This document shows positions 35,223 through 62,333 of a DNA stretch of 64,000 bases, piece by piece. How positions within the stretch are numbered: the stretch's first letter is position 1; the number at the start of each line of letters is the position of its first letter. The translations under genes were made by a program, and so were the position numbers. Source of the stretch: Chrysoperla carnea. Lineage: Eukaryota; Arthropoda; Insecta; Neuroptera; Chrysopidae. The notes under the pieces were generated by a model that worked only from the letters and a program-made list of their open reading frames with translations, had not been told where the DNA came from and did not search any database. The stretch is from positions 61,420,181 to 61,484,180 of the forward strand of contig NC_058340.1 in NCBI RefSeq assembly GCF_905475395.1, in the 5' to 3' direction.

Positions 35223-37156
35223 AACATACTATACTTAAGTTGTTTTATCGAGGCCAACTTTTTGAACTTTAAATTGTTTTCGAGTCTAATAGTACAATTT
35301 AATTGATTCGATTTTATATTTTTGCTAAATATAAGTTATTTTAAATCAGAATTAAAAGATCGAACTACGTAAATTAAATTGTGTGTTTGCTTAACAAATT
35401 GTTATATCATTTACGTAATATTTGTTGCATATACTATTTAAAAAAATACTGTAGACTCAAGAGTGTGTAAAACAAATAAAAATGAAAATAGTGCTTTTCA
35501 AAATGATTTTATTCTTCAGTATTTAATAAAATAAACATTTATAAATTATTAATGAAACAAAAAACATTTTTTTTTTATTTAGTCACAAAAGTGATAAGTG
35601 TAAGTGTATGCATGCAGTTTGCAATTTTACAGACATTATTTTTTAGTTTTTTTCTTTTTTTGAAAACCTGAAAAGGTTGCATTTTATAAGAATTAGGTTG
35701 TGAAAAAGCACCTTTTAATATTAGGCAGAATTTATACAGATTTCCTTATTAATCATGCATACATTTAATTTTTTTTTAAATATTTACATCAAATTTAAAA
35801 TAAAATCCATTTTTAACATAATTTTTGTCAATTAAAAAGTTCTACTTTAATAATTAAATCCTTTTTGTTTTGTTTCGTTGCAATTTTGCAAGAAACGTTT
35901 CATTTATATAAATCTCTTATATGCACTTTACAATGACATCGAAATTATTTTAACTTTTATGAAAAGTCAAAATCATCTATAATTAAGTCATATATTGAAG
36001 TCCAACTTAAAGGTATTGATTACTTTGAATAACTATATTTTCATTTGAAATTTAAATTAAAACTTCTTTGGGCATAAATTTAGTGTTTGGTGATTGTACT
36101 TAAAGTATGTCTTTAAGACTGAATCCACGGGAATCTGCCCGGATCTACAATTACAATGGTCCGTGATAGTGTCAGTAGCCCACCGAAGAGAATTTCTATC
36201 GGTAAGACCCAATATGTAAGAGACATTATATAATAATTTTTGACTATCGCACCCTATCAGAAATTTGGACGTCGAATAATCGATATGATGCCTGTCCTAC
36301 ATTATCAGAATTTCTTAAAAGAAATTGTTATGACAAATCATATCTTCTAACAAAATTATGTGAAAATAATTTAAGGTTTGTGATACCCTGTTCAAATAAC
36401 AGACAACTCACCAAACAAAGAAAACCGAATAATATTAAAATAGTGTTGCCAACTGTTTTAATTTCGTAAATGGATAAATTTGTTCTCAATTAAGAATACA
36501 ATACAAACTCAGAAATTTAAAGATTAGGAAGACATTATTATAATATGAAATTAATTGTAAAATATTGAATTAAGTTTAAAAGTAAGTATCGTATATGGTT
36601 ATTGCATATTGCGGATGCTTTAAGCTGTAATAAGTGATGAGTTTTCTTATTTTCATTGATCTTATATGTAATTCCGTCATGATTAGAGCTAAATGGGTAA
36701 CAAAATACGAATTAATACGACACCGCTATTTTAAACTTTTAATTTTTGTATTGGCAACAGCGATAAAAAATATATATAATTTATAATAAAACCATTAGTA
36801 GTATATTAGGTTTTACTACTAATTAATTTTGGTTTTTACATTTAAATAATAAATTTTTTTTTTAGATATTACTGAGCAAATAATTTGCCATTTCTTTCAT
36901 TCAAAATATAAGAACTATCACAAGCCACCGAAAAAAAAAATTAATGAAAAATATTTAATTTTCATTTTTGCAATTATTAACTGTGTGCGCCTTATTTTAT
37001 AATATTTTTAATTGTAAAAATTAACTAAATAATTAACAATCACAATAAATATTACATTTTTTATTTTATTTAAATATCAGTGGCATGGCTGAATTAAAAT
37101 ATTAATAAATAATTACTATTTGGAGAAATTTTTAACAAGCCTTTAAATATTATAAT

Positions 37157-37360
37157 TTAAAAAGTAGTTACTGTTCGAGGCGTTAATGATAATCTGTCTT
37201 TATTCGCCAGAACGCATGAAGAATAATTAGGAAACTTCTTTCGGGCTAATTTTATGTCCGATACTGATAATAATTTTCTATTTTTACCAAAAGATTTGCG
37301 TCTTTTACATTTGGGAAAAGTAGTTTCTTCTTTTTTTGTAGGCATGTATAAACCATCCAT
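37157..37360 (-). CDS. Doubtful small reading frame, basic, unknown
   Basis: It encodes 67 residues, rich in Lys/Arg in the middle ('KCKRRKSFGKNRKLL') with an acidic-to-neutral start. Base composition is slightly less AT-rich than the flanks. The frame is open a few codons upstream of the ATG to a TAA, and 'ACA|GTAACT' near its end could act as a splice donor, so it might be an exon of an unrecognised gene. I recognise no family. It may equally be chance. Confidence 0.2.
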   Translation of the reverse strand: MDGLYMPTKKEETTFPKCKRRKSFGKNRKLLSVSDIKLARKKFPNYSSCVLANKDRLSLTPRTVTTF

Positions 37361-38762
37361 TTCTTCTATGACTTCATATTTTTGTTATGATTCTCCTTAC
37401 AAAATTATTTTCCTCCTATATTCGAGTTTTGAGCCTCAGTATTAGGAGTAGTCCAAAGCGCTACTAAGGAAAAATTGTCTATTCACAGAATACAAAAAAT
37501 ATGTATCAGTGCTTATTATTAGTGTCTTCTATGTTTACTTAACAAAAAAAAAGAAAATTATAAAAAACGGACAGTGTATTAATCAAATATGGAAGCTTAA
37601 CACTTTAGCAAATTTATTTTTAAATCATATTTACTTGTTCCAACTACCCACTAAAAGAATGTATTAGATTGAAGTCGGCGATTTCTAGAGCAAAAATATT
37701 TTGTTCTAGTCAACCAAAAAGACTTGGTATGAAATACCTAAATCAAAATCATTACCCTTTTTATTAGGCACTATTCACAATATTTTAAAATTATCGATTC
37801 TTCATGTCAAAAGTTCAATCAATGGATGTATTTAGGTCGATTAAGACTCAAGTGAGCGCAGTATGAACAGGCAGATGGGATAGGGTACGAGGCTTTCAGT
37901 TAGATTCACTTTTATCGGACAAGTATGTTAAATTAATCACAAATTCCGTCAAACACAAAAATAATATTTTAAAAAGTGTTTTCTTTAAAATAAAGTTCAA
38001 TTTATATTTTCTGATGAAGGTGGTAGCAAATAAATATATCAATTGTACAATATCTAATAAATTGTAAGATAATAAATTGGCAGTGGATAAACAAATGAAA
38101 AACTATGAAATTTGCAGCTTAGCCACTGATTACTATATTTCTTTTAATATGTACTTACAAAGTTGGTTTAACTTAAGATCTATACAAAAAATGGTATAAG
38201 TATTTTATATATACATATTTTATTAAATAGTATACGAAAGGGTCTTTAAAAACATGTCAAATAATGTCTTACGGTTAAACATATATGCAATCTGGGCACT
38301 GTTTATGAATTCCTTAACTCTTTAAGATTTCATTATCTTATAGATTGTTCACTAAAATATATATGGGTCTCACCGTTGATGGAAACTCATCTAGAAATCT
38401 GTTCGCATGTAAAAACACCCGAGAGACACGAGTGTTTAATTCAATGCCATTTTTAATTTAAGTGCGTTTCAAATAAAGTTATTTTGACCAACAACTTCAT
38501 TTATACCTTTCTGTCACGTTAACGAAATTAGTTCCACTAAAGAGATAAGCAGTTATACATAAAAAAGCACGAATTGAAACAATCTTTAATACTCAATGTG
38601 TACACGGTTACATTTGTACATGTTTAAGATGTTAATGCACGAACGTCGATTTAAACGTATGTTCTTCTAAAGGACGTTTGTTGGAATTGCACAGCATTAA
38701 ATAGGCCTATTAAATGCGTTGAAATTGACGTTCAAGTAAGCCTCTCTGTTTAAAATAAAGTA

Positions 38763-39049
38763 CAGTGGACTCGCGGTAATCCAACAAACGTTTTGCAAGG
38801 TGAGGTCGATTTATCGATTTTGTCGGACTATAGAGCAACAAGCCCCTTGTAGCACGGAACTTTTTGAAAAATAATATCCTGTAATCCGACAAATTACAAA
38901 TCAAAGTGACAAGATTTCAATCATTTTTTTTTTCAGTCACGAAGAGTTAATGTATTTATAATAAATCTGCATTGTAATTACCGTTATAGTTATGTCGGAT
39001 TACAAGGGATACCGGATTGGACAGGGACCGGATTACCGCGGATCTACTG
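38763..39049. mobile_element. Tigger/pogo-type MITE with TA target duplication
   Basis: The ends are inverted repeats: CAGTGGACTCGCGGTAATCC at the left, and the complement of CAGTAGATCCGCGGTAATCC at the right, both flanked by TA (38761-38762 and 39050-39051). 'taatccgaca' is repeated further inside each arm. This end sequence and the TA duplication are characteristic of the Tigger branch of Tc1/mariner-pogo elements. At 287 bp it has no transposase and depends on another element for movement. Confidence 0.88.
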
Positions 39050-39051
39050 TA

Positions 39052-39936
39052 TTACCAATACAAACGTTGAAAATTTGCGTTTTGTTGTCCATATGACTGC
39101 AGTCTATAATGTGAGTTTTAGCACTTCAACGTTGATAGGAAAATTTTTTCCGTTCTTAAAACATTTTGTAATGTGAACTTCAATTTCAATTTCTGAATCG
39201 AAGAATCTTTGTTTTAAATTGTCGTTAACAAAATAAAATCTTCTATCTTAAAGAATTTGGTACCCAAATTCCATATATTCGTTTTTAATGACCTTAAAGT
39301 ATCCAAATAAATTATTTACAGAAAATTATTCAATAAATATACATGAAAAAAAACACAGTTCTGTAAATTAAGAAAAACTAACATAAAATTTCGAAAAATA
39401 ACGTCGTATACTCTGAATATAAACAAAAAAAAATTATTTTCTTCAATTGGCACCGAACTAGAGAAGGAAATTGGATCAGAATAAAAATAATCATTGGTTT
39501 TTTATTTTATAGAAAAAAATGTTGGCGATTATTGAATTATTCGCAACAAAAATCGTCAATGGGAAATTTTCTATTTATTAATAAAAAATTTCTAAGCGTG
39601 GTATGAGTATCGACATATGATGCTTGAACTCCATAAATATCACAATTTATTTGCCAATTTGAAAACTACACGCTAATAATGGACAACGCTTCCTTGTCGA
39701 TATCACATACTCACATAATGGGTTCGAAATAACAACCTCGACTAATTTGTGACAAAATTCCATGTACTCTAAAAATAATGTCTTTATTATTTTGTACTTA
39801 AGAAAACATCCCATTGTTTAAATTATTTATGTTCAAAACTATGACAAAAGAAAATCAAATAAAAACATGGAATAACTAAGATTCCTATACATTAGTTAGT
39901 TAATTCCCATATGAAGTTTTGGATGATTTCACTCAT
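39052..39936. other. 3' flank of the UBALD gene
   Basis: AT-rich DNA that must contain the UBALD 3' UTR at its right end. No other gene seen. Confidence 0.4.
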
Positions 39937-54139
<14,203 letters not shown>

Positions 54140-54980
54140 CTTGACTGAAAGTACGGGATAGTTTGTCAAATCTGACAGTTCTGATTTTTTGCAGACTTGT
54201 TTATGTTGTTGGTCTAATGTATAAAATCCAAGTTTCATGCGAGTTTCGACTTTTTTCAGATTTTGGCGATTTTAACCTTTAAGAGTTTTTGATGTATTTT
54301 TTCAAGATGTTTTTAAAGTTGACTAAATTGCTGCAATATGAGATTAGAATCGTTCCTGTTGTAGACCCAATAGTCCGAGAATTCTTTCAAAGTTATCATT
54401 TTTTCGAACTTTGCAATATTCTATCGTTCTGAATTAATTCTGACCCTGAACAACACTAGATCACTACTTCGGAAGTAAGTAGAACTACGCCTCGATAGAG
54501 TAGTTCGAATGACGTCTGAAATATTTCGAAGTTAGAAAAAGATTGAGTTCTGAAAAGCTTTATCGCGTAAACTATTGGGTCTACAAGGACAATTCTAGTC
54601 TCATATTGTAGCAAATTTAGTCTACTTTAATAACATCTTGAAAAGATACTCCAAAAACTAGCCCTTTAGGATTATGATCGACAAAATTGGAAAAAAAATC
54701 GAAATTTTCACGGCTTTTTTCGATTTTTGATTTTGTTGCGTTCGGCGCTCGAGGCCACAAATTTGGATTATTCATTGGGCCAACATCATAAACAAGTCTG
54801 CTAAAAATCAGAACTACCGTATTTGACGTAAGTTCTGATGTCTGAAGTTACGTTGATAAACTTTGTAAGGCTTTATCTCGGAATCTATTGGGTCTGTAGA
54901 GTCCATTCTAATGTCTTATTGTAGCAAGTTTAGTCTACTTGAAAAACGTCGTGGAATGGAATGTCAAAAACAACTGTAAT
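54140..54980. repeat. Imperfect foldback element with a third copy
   Basis: The left arm (~54176-54420) and right arm (~54530-54830) are diverged reverse complements: 'gcagacttgtttatgttg' against 'catcataaacaagtctgc', 'tagacccaatag' against 'ctattgggtcta', and 'caatatgagattagaat' against 'attctagtctcatattg'. A further direct copy of part of the right arm follows at ~54855-54975 ('ggctttatctcggaatctat', 'ctattgggtctgtagag'). No coding sequence; age is moderate to old given the mismatches. Confidence 0.75.
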
Positions 54981-56152
54981 GTATAAAGTTACTGTAATAT
55001 TCATAGATCTCTTCTTTTTATTTTTGGCTCTACAAAATTCGAAACATCTGAACTTTTCCAGAGAGTAATTTATATTCGAATATCAAACCGAGCTCTGGCA
55101 TTAGTGCGTTAATTTATATCCATGTAACACTTAGCGTTTAGTTTGAGTAATGCGCCATTTAATATCACCAAGCTTTGTCAAACTGACCCTCTACTTTCAG
55201 TTTGACGCTCAAATTGGAAGTGTTCTCAAAAAAAGGTTAAAATCCCTTTTAAAGATTTCCTTTCGTAGAATGCACCTTGTAAATATTTAACAAACTGGTA
55301 ATAATTAAACAGCAAGTGGGAAACAACAAATAACAAAACACTGCAAACCTTGAATATAATTCGTGTAAAATGATTGCAAAAGTTACTCTGTTTCGTTTGA
55401 TTTGAAAAAAATTAAGGATGTACGAGCACCAAGGCTATTTTAAATAAAAAATTGAATTTTTTTTATATGAAGTTGAACTAAGTCAAGTCTGAAAATTTTA
55501 GAGGGGATTGTCCGATTATTTAAATAAATGACTTCAAAAGTAGGCATATTTAATATTGGTTTTATGGTAAATCGGTAGATAGTTGAGATGTTCTCATAGA
55601 TTTCTCCGAAACTAGTCGGTGGAAATTACGAAACGTAAGAATAAAATTTTTCGATACCAAATTTTACGTTAACTTTTTCTATTCATTCATGAAGTTATAA
55701 GAAAATTCATAATCAAAATTGAAAATAAGGTACAAATAATTTCAATCCTAAATCTAACATTGCCTTGGTATTCGTACTACCTTAAAATAATTGAAATAAT
55801 AAAAACAATATTCTTTTTTGGAAAGTTTTGTTAATTTGGTCCATATTTAAATACAGAAATACAAAAAAATAACTAGAAATAAAAAAAGAACTTCCTAAAA
55901 ATAGTCAATAATATTTTTTTTTAATTCTGATTAAAAATGAAATAGAATTAGGTATGTTCAAGCTTTATAATACCTATACAAAAAATAAGTATACATCGTT
56001 GCTTGAACTTGTCTATCGATGAACCAAAATAATTATGTTCTGTTTTTTTATAAAAACTGTAAAATCAATTAAGAAATAATTACTGAATTATTCTTATTTA
56101 TTAAATTAATTAATATATATTTATTTTTTAATATAAATTAAACCTATTTATT
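54981..56152. other. 3' flank of the ZC3H18 homologue
   Basis: AT-rich; it contains the 3' UTR at its right end. An AATAAA on the minus strand begins almost directly after the stop codon, near 56147-56152. No other feature recognised. Confidence 0.4.
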
Positions 56153-59100
56153 TTAATTGATTTTTGATCGCTTTTTGGCTATCGCATCTTCAACTGCCTT
56201 CAATTGTTTTAATAATTCTTCACGTCTAGATGTTGCTTTTTTACCACCACCAGCACCTGCACCACTGGCTGAAGTTCCTGTTCCAGTTTTACTAAGTGCT
56301 GCTACTTTAGCAGCGGTAGGTCCATCACCGGTTGGTGGAGATGTTGCCGGTCGTTTCTTTGATTCTAATGCAGCTCGTTCTGCAAATTAAAAATAAATTA
56401 AATTAAATGTAGACCAGCAGTTTCAGTCATCTTTTACTTTCTTATCAAAATACTAGTACAGAAAAGCTTCAAAACTGAAGCCTTTAGAAGTAAGGCAAGT
56501 ATGGGCAATGAACCCATACAACAGTAATATTCCAAATAATGTAGAACTTAAGGAGGCACAAAAGCTTAGTTTTATGAACACACCACTGGATTAATTGGTG
56601 AATATATTTGCATACTTCAGAGCAGACTGAGTGGGAAACTTCGTCATAAAGGTGTTGGAATAAATGCTGGACGTCCAATGGTCAAACAGATTAAAGAACG
56701 GTTGTATTGGCATGCAGGCTAGAAATAAGTCTAACAAAAGTAATATCGCAAAGATAACCCGCCCTTAAATGGTATAAAGGTTTATCAACGAAAAGAATGC
56801 AACAAAGATACAGGTGAAAAATATAATGAACTAAATACAAAGATAGAAATGCTTCAAATTTAAGCAATGTAAATAGAAACAAAAGATCATAAGGCTCCGA
56901 GCAAAAAAGATCTGTTTAACAGATCAAATTCTTGAATCCAACCACAATATCATCGACCACTTAATATTTTTTATTTGTTATAAGATTACGATTAAAAAAA
57001 TAAAGCTAAGTTCATCTGAGACTTGAAGTAAATATATACGGTAGATCTTAAACACAACATCATTTTTGCCTCATTTTTTCATATCTTGCCTCATTCAAAA
57101 TTCCTAAAGATTTACTGATTTTAAATTATTGATATTTTTAAATGATTACCTCCTTTAAGCGCATCAATTGCTTTTGCTTTTAATGCAATGGCAGCCAACT
57201 CCATACGACTATCAGCAGAAATTTTACGTTTATTTGCTGCACCACCATCATCACGACTTGATGTGCTACTTGAATAACTAGATTCAGAATCTGAACCACT
57301 TGAACTCGAGCTATCTGAACCACTACTGGAACGTGACGAACGATTTACACGCCCTTTAACACGTGCCGCTAATGCAGCTGCCACTACGATTTTTTTACGA
57401 TCTGGATCTAGGTTACGCCGTTCCGAAGTTATACGATCTACTTCCCGTTTTGTTGTACGACCAAATTGGTCAGTTCCAGGCATCTAGAACATTAAAAATG
57501 GTTGTTGTAAAAAACTATAAAATGTTAACAAATTTATAAATAATACCTTCACTGGCGCTGGAGGATTTTGTGCGCTAGTGCGCATCATTCCCGGCGATGG
57601 AGGCCTAATGTCTTTATGTGCTTTTCGTGGTGAGGGGGCTGGTGGATTCATTAGAGATGCTCTTTCATGCGCAGCTTTGCGTTCAGAAACAATCACACTT
57701 GGTGATACAACACCACGGCCACGACGTCTACCTTGGTCACCGGCGGGACCACCTCGACGATATACTTGATTTGGACTGGCAGGGACAGCAGGACGTCTAC
57801 GTGGAATACGCGGTGATCCAGATCTAGATCTTGAATGTGATCGATGACTACGTCGTCTGTATGAACTCCTACTTGACGCCGATGAACTACGTGATGAACT
57901 TGATGATGAATAACTTGACCCTGAACTGTAGGATTGTCTACGAGCACCACCCGATCTTCCAGCACCTGTTCGTTGTCCTGGTGATTTAGAACGCATCCAA
58001 GGATCAGCCCATTCGTCTCCTCGTCCTGGTGGAGGACCTGATTCTACTCGTTGAACAATTACTTCTCGTTTTGGTCGATGTGGACGCTTAAATGTAAATA
58101 AATAAAAGGAAAAATGTCATTTCAAATTTCTTTAAACGTACACGAGAAATTTGTAAGGATTACGTGGTAGTTAGTGGAGTTTTTGCATGCTTTTGTATCC
58201 AAAAGTGTATGCGACTATTAAGATATTTGAGCGGATTTTTCGAAAAAAAAATTAAACTATTTCTATTAAACTATAAAATATTATATTTTGACATAAATGA
58301 ATTTTGCATCTATGCACTAAATTTAGTTTCAAAATCTATAAATCAGAATATATGAAATGTTTAATAAGGAGGAAGTAATAAAAAAGATATATACAAAGAA
58401 AAAATAAAAATAATTTACGACAAAGATCGTAAAATTCAAGAGCTAATAACATTTTAATAATTTGTTAATTATTTTTATCAACCATACATTTTATTGCTAT
58501 GGTTACTCAATATAATTTAATCGCAAAATGTTATGTTGTAGGTCTTGGTGAGAACATCATGAAAATGTGGTTCAAAGTTGTCTAACACCCCTAAATTTTC
58601 AAGTTATTGTGGAAAAACTGTTTTTAGTATACTCCACGAGCACTTAAATAATTGTAACTCCATCTATTTTCTACCGATTTTCGTTTTGTACTGCTTACCT
58701 TGTGTCCACTGCTCACGGTTACAGTTCGTTCTTCATATTTATCATTATAATAGTCAGGCATTCTATGTGTAGGTAATTCACGATAGCCTCCATGAGCTCG
58801 TTCTCGTGGTGGTGGGGCTTCATAATCTGGTTCTATACGAACTTGTCGAACGGGAACAACAGGTGCAGGTGGTTCATAATGATGTATTCGGCGATAGTAT
58901 TCATCTGTATGCCTAGGTTGTGGGGGTGGATAGTATGGATCGTGTGGGACAGCAGGCGGGGGAGCGTGTCTCACATAATGTTTTACTGGTGGTGGTGGGG
59001 ACGGTTCAACTAGAACAGGACTTGCGGCACGTGTGTAATATCCATTTTCTTTATCTAATTCATCTTGCGATAATGTTAAATTCATTTTTTTCTCCTCGAA

Positions 59101-62100
59101 GTCCATATCTTGCTCTTTTCGTTTAATAGCACGTCGTACCATTTCTTTTGCTGTACGTAATCCACGCTCCCAAGCAGATTCAGCTGGAGGTGGTTCTGCA
59201 CGTGCTAATGGATGTCCAAATGGAGCAGGTCGTTCATCGCGAAAATCTGCTCCAAACGGAGGTGGACCAGGTACTACTGGTCGTATCATTTCGAACATTG
59301 TATAGTTTCCTTTGTCTGTAACGCCTGGATGCAAGAATCGACAACTTGCACCCCACGTACATTGTCCACGTGAGTAAAATCGACACACTGGTCGCGGTTC
59401 GGTTTCTTCGGGGCGAGTTTCTTCATCATCTGTCACTTCACCTTCTTCTAAATCTTCCTCGGCTTTCTTTTTTTCAGCCTCAGTTTGTTCATCACAGATT
59501 TCCCCGTTTTCAACAGCATCGCCATTATTTGCATCCTCTTTAGGTGGTTCTTCAACACATTCTCCATCTTCAGCCTCAAAATCTAATGCTTCTTCACAGT
59601 CCTCAGTTTTACTTGTTTTTTCTGGAAGCTTCAAAATCATTCATATTTAAATATTAAAATTTTACACACACACACACACAAACAAATAAATAAATCAACT
59701 CTTGTAATCGAGTCAGGCAGAAAACAATTTCATTAGGATTGATGTGAAATTGTTTGGATCCTAATTTCATGGAGATCTTATTTTATTAATGAAACTACTA
59801 TTCTCTTTTTTCGGGTCAATTTTGAGTTTTGCATCAAGAGCTTTCTTGAAAGACTTAATAGTTTTATAAATCTTATTAAATTTTTGTGGGATCGTTTGCA
59901 GACTTTAGTAGAGAATCGCATAATTTTCAAATTTTTTACTATCAATTTTTACGTTAATACGTATTGTTGAAAAGGTATAAGAATTTTTTTATCTTTGAAT
60001 TTGAACAAAATTCAAAGATATTTACTGAATTTGAGTTCTTTTCAAAGTGGGATTGAAGTGATAGGGTAGTATTTCATTTGAATTGATGAATTTGAGGTAA
60101 TATAAAATTTCAGCTCTATGTGAATTTTTATAATACCCGATTTAAACGAAAATCACGGTGATTGCATTACAAAAATATATTGTTTCATTTTTTAAAGAGG
60201 AAAATTTTAAAACCACAAGTTATCAACCTATAAAAAACCGCAAAATAAAAATTTCTGAAATTGCTAGAAGTTGACCTTCTCGCTTCGCTAGGTAACTGCA
60301 ATTTAAAATTCAAAGACTATCGCATTATAAAATTTCACATCATTTTCCATCACTTATCCTCGATAATTTTTACCCCTTTTTAACCCCCTGAGGCTATGAG
60401 TTTCAATAAAATAACACATCTTCCATCAATTTTATTAAAACATGTTTATGCAAAATTTGAAGTAGATTGGACAAATGTTTTAGGCTGTGCGTTGATGCTT
60501 CAGTCAGTCATTCAGGACAAATCATTTTATATGTGTAGATTAGGTAGAGTATTTACATTATTTTAAAAATTTTTACGACCTGATTAATCATATGTGTTCA
60601 CGAAAAAAGAACTAATTTTTGAGTTTTTTATATTCGAAATACATGAAACTGAAATGTTGAATTTTGGGGAAAGTTATTTATACCTTTTAATGATTATGAA
60701 ACCAGCATAGGCTTTAGGATTTTTATAACATAGAATGTCAGTATCACTCATCGCCAAAGAAAATCTCAAACAGTTTCCTATTTCGGATACTCATTTTTTT
60801 AAATATTATATAAAATTTTTTAATTTTAAAGACCTTACCTTAACAGGTTGTTGTTCAACCGATTTTCTATTTTTAGCTTCATCTAATTTCTGTCTTAAAT
60901 CGGTTGGAACATTCGGTGATTTAGATGATTTTATAGAAATGGTTTCATCATCTTTTTTCGCTGGAGATGACGGTTTATCATCTTCATCTTCCGATTGTGC
61001 ACCCAAAGAATCCAAATCTGATACGTCAGACAAATCTTCATGCGATATCTGAATGTTGTTATCAACGCTTGCTTTTTTATTTTCAGCTTCATTATCAGAA
61101 TCTTTTCCAGCATCCAATTCCATTTCACCTGTTAGAAATTATTAATACTTTTAACAAAATATCATTTATAAGAAATAAAAATATCATACCATCAGAAATT
61201 TCTTCAGCTTGAGATTCTAAAGGCACTGCCGCAGACACATTTGATGAAAATGATTTATGTCGTTTTGATCCGCGACTTGATGCACTCGAATCCGAGGAAT
61301 TACCATCGTCATCCTGTCTTGATTTTTGTGATCGGCTCGATCTAGATTTATCACTATCCCCCGAACGAGATCTTCTCATCGTTTCTGCAGACAAAATAGA
61401 GCCACGATCCGAACTTGGTGACCTTGACTGTTGTCGGCTAATCGATTTATTTGAATTTGGTGACATAGGTCGTGAGCTTGGGGACATTGGACGAGAACTT
61501 GGAGACGCTGGACGATTTCGATTCAAACTTGAAACCGATTTATTTGAACTATGTGATCTAGATCGTTCACGAATTGATTTATTAGAACTCTGTGATCTTG
61601 ATCGTTCACGAATTGATTTGTTTGAACTGTGTGATCTGGATCTTTCACGAATTGATTTATTTGAACTTTGTGATCTAGATCGTTCACGAATTGATTTGTT
61701 TGAGTTTTGTGATACAGACCGTTCTTGATTCGATTTATTTGAACTGACTGATCGTGATCTTCCTCTTAATGATTTATTCGAACTGATTGATCTAGAACGT
61801 TCACGATCTGGGCTAACAGATTTCATCGAACTTTTTGATCGAGATTGATTCGAATCATTTGATTTAACAGATTCTCTAGAAGATGATCGATCGTGCGCTG
61901 ATTTAATAGACCTTCTGTCAGAACCTGGTGATTTTATCGATCTAGATGATTTAACCGAATCACGATCAGAAAAATGTTTTTCCGGACTGCGTACAGTATT
62001 ACGGGATATTCGATCACCATTCGGTGGACTACGTGAATGATCCATTTGTGATGAATTCAGAGATAATGCAGAATTAGATCTATTGTCATTGTTAATTGGT

Positions 62101-62333
62101 GATTTTGAAACTGGTCTTGCTGGAGATGAGGGTGATTGTGATCGTGAATCAAATGATGGTGATCTTGGTTCGTTTGGTGTTGGTGAACGAGAACGAGATT
62201 GAAATCCATAACTCTGTGATTGGCTGTTATTTGAGCGGGCTGAGTGCATTGATGCAGGACTTGCAGGTCCGTCATTTTGATTATCGTTTTTCGAATCTGA
62301 ACTTGACGAATCAAGTGAATCGTCTGAATCCAT
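56153..62333 (-). CDS. ZC3H18: ZC3H18 homologue (RS-rich CCCH zinc-finger protein)
   Basis: ZC3H18 is a nuclear factor bridging the cap-binding complex with the NEXT/exosome decay pathway. Six exons (minus) are 61190-62333, 60839-61128, 58699-59627, 57547-58086, 57150-57483 and 56153-56379. All have GT-AG introns and consistent phase, and they give 1154 residues (human ~950). Residues 1-380 are Ser/Arg-rich with a 13-residue tandem repeat. Exon 2 is acidic. Exon 3 has 'DLEEGEVTDDEE', one CCCH finger C-x7-C-x5-C-x3-H ('CRFYSRGQCTWGASCRFLH', ~560-578), 'GVTDKGNYTMF' and 'ESAWERGLRTAKEMVRRA'. Exon 4 has 'DEWADPWMRSKSP' and an SR-rich run. The C-terminus 'SRREELLKQLKAVEDAIAKK' is the family's diagnostic coiled-coil end. 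The long RS domain before the zinc finger differs from the acidic N-terminus of the human protein. An AACAG just upstream of the start (~62354) suggests a spliced leader exon. Confidence 0.95.
59664..59680 (+). repeat. (CA)n microsatellite
   Basis: About eight CA units followed by AAACAAATAAATAAAT, in the intron between ZC3H18 exons 2 and 3. Confidence 0.9.
60285..60545 (+). repeat. Probable non-autonomous repeat in a ZC3H18 intron
   Basis: 'ccctttttaaccccctgagg', 'gattggacaaatgttttagg', 'gtgcgttgatgcttcagtca' and the tail 'atttatatgtg' carry the wording of the common insect element type ending near a '(t)atatgtgtagatta' tail. No second copy is seen here. Confidence 0.4.
61530..61785 (-). 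repeat. 39-bp tandem repeat coding for 13-residue RS units
   Basis: About six full units plus a partial one within ZC3H18 exon 1, consensus NKSIRERSRS(Q/H)SS. The four central units alternate Q, H, Q, H, so a 78-bp double unit has been copied. The two C-coding-start-side units (NKSLRGRSRSVSS, NKSNQERSVSQNS) are older and diverged. Confidence 0.9.

Larger units (their letters stand above)
33114..38762. other. Gene-poor stretch
   Basis: It includes the second promoter-like cluster, a family D fragment and one doubtful short reading frame, all listed separately. The remainder is AT-rich without recognisable exons. Confidence 0.4.

Noticed and set aside
38710-38904. Minus-strand frame of 64 residues at the Tigger-type MITE
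   Set aside because: It is the translated terminal repeat and spacer of the MITE, not a transposase domain.
57578-57965. Several frames overlapping ZC3H18 exons on both strands
   Set aside because: They are shadows of the SR-rich coding exon; only the minus frame matching ZC3H18 is supported.
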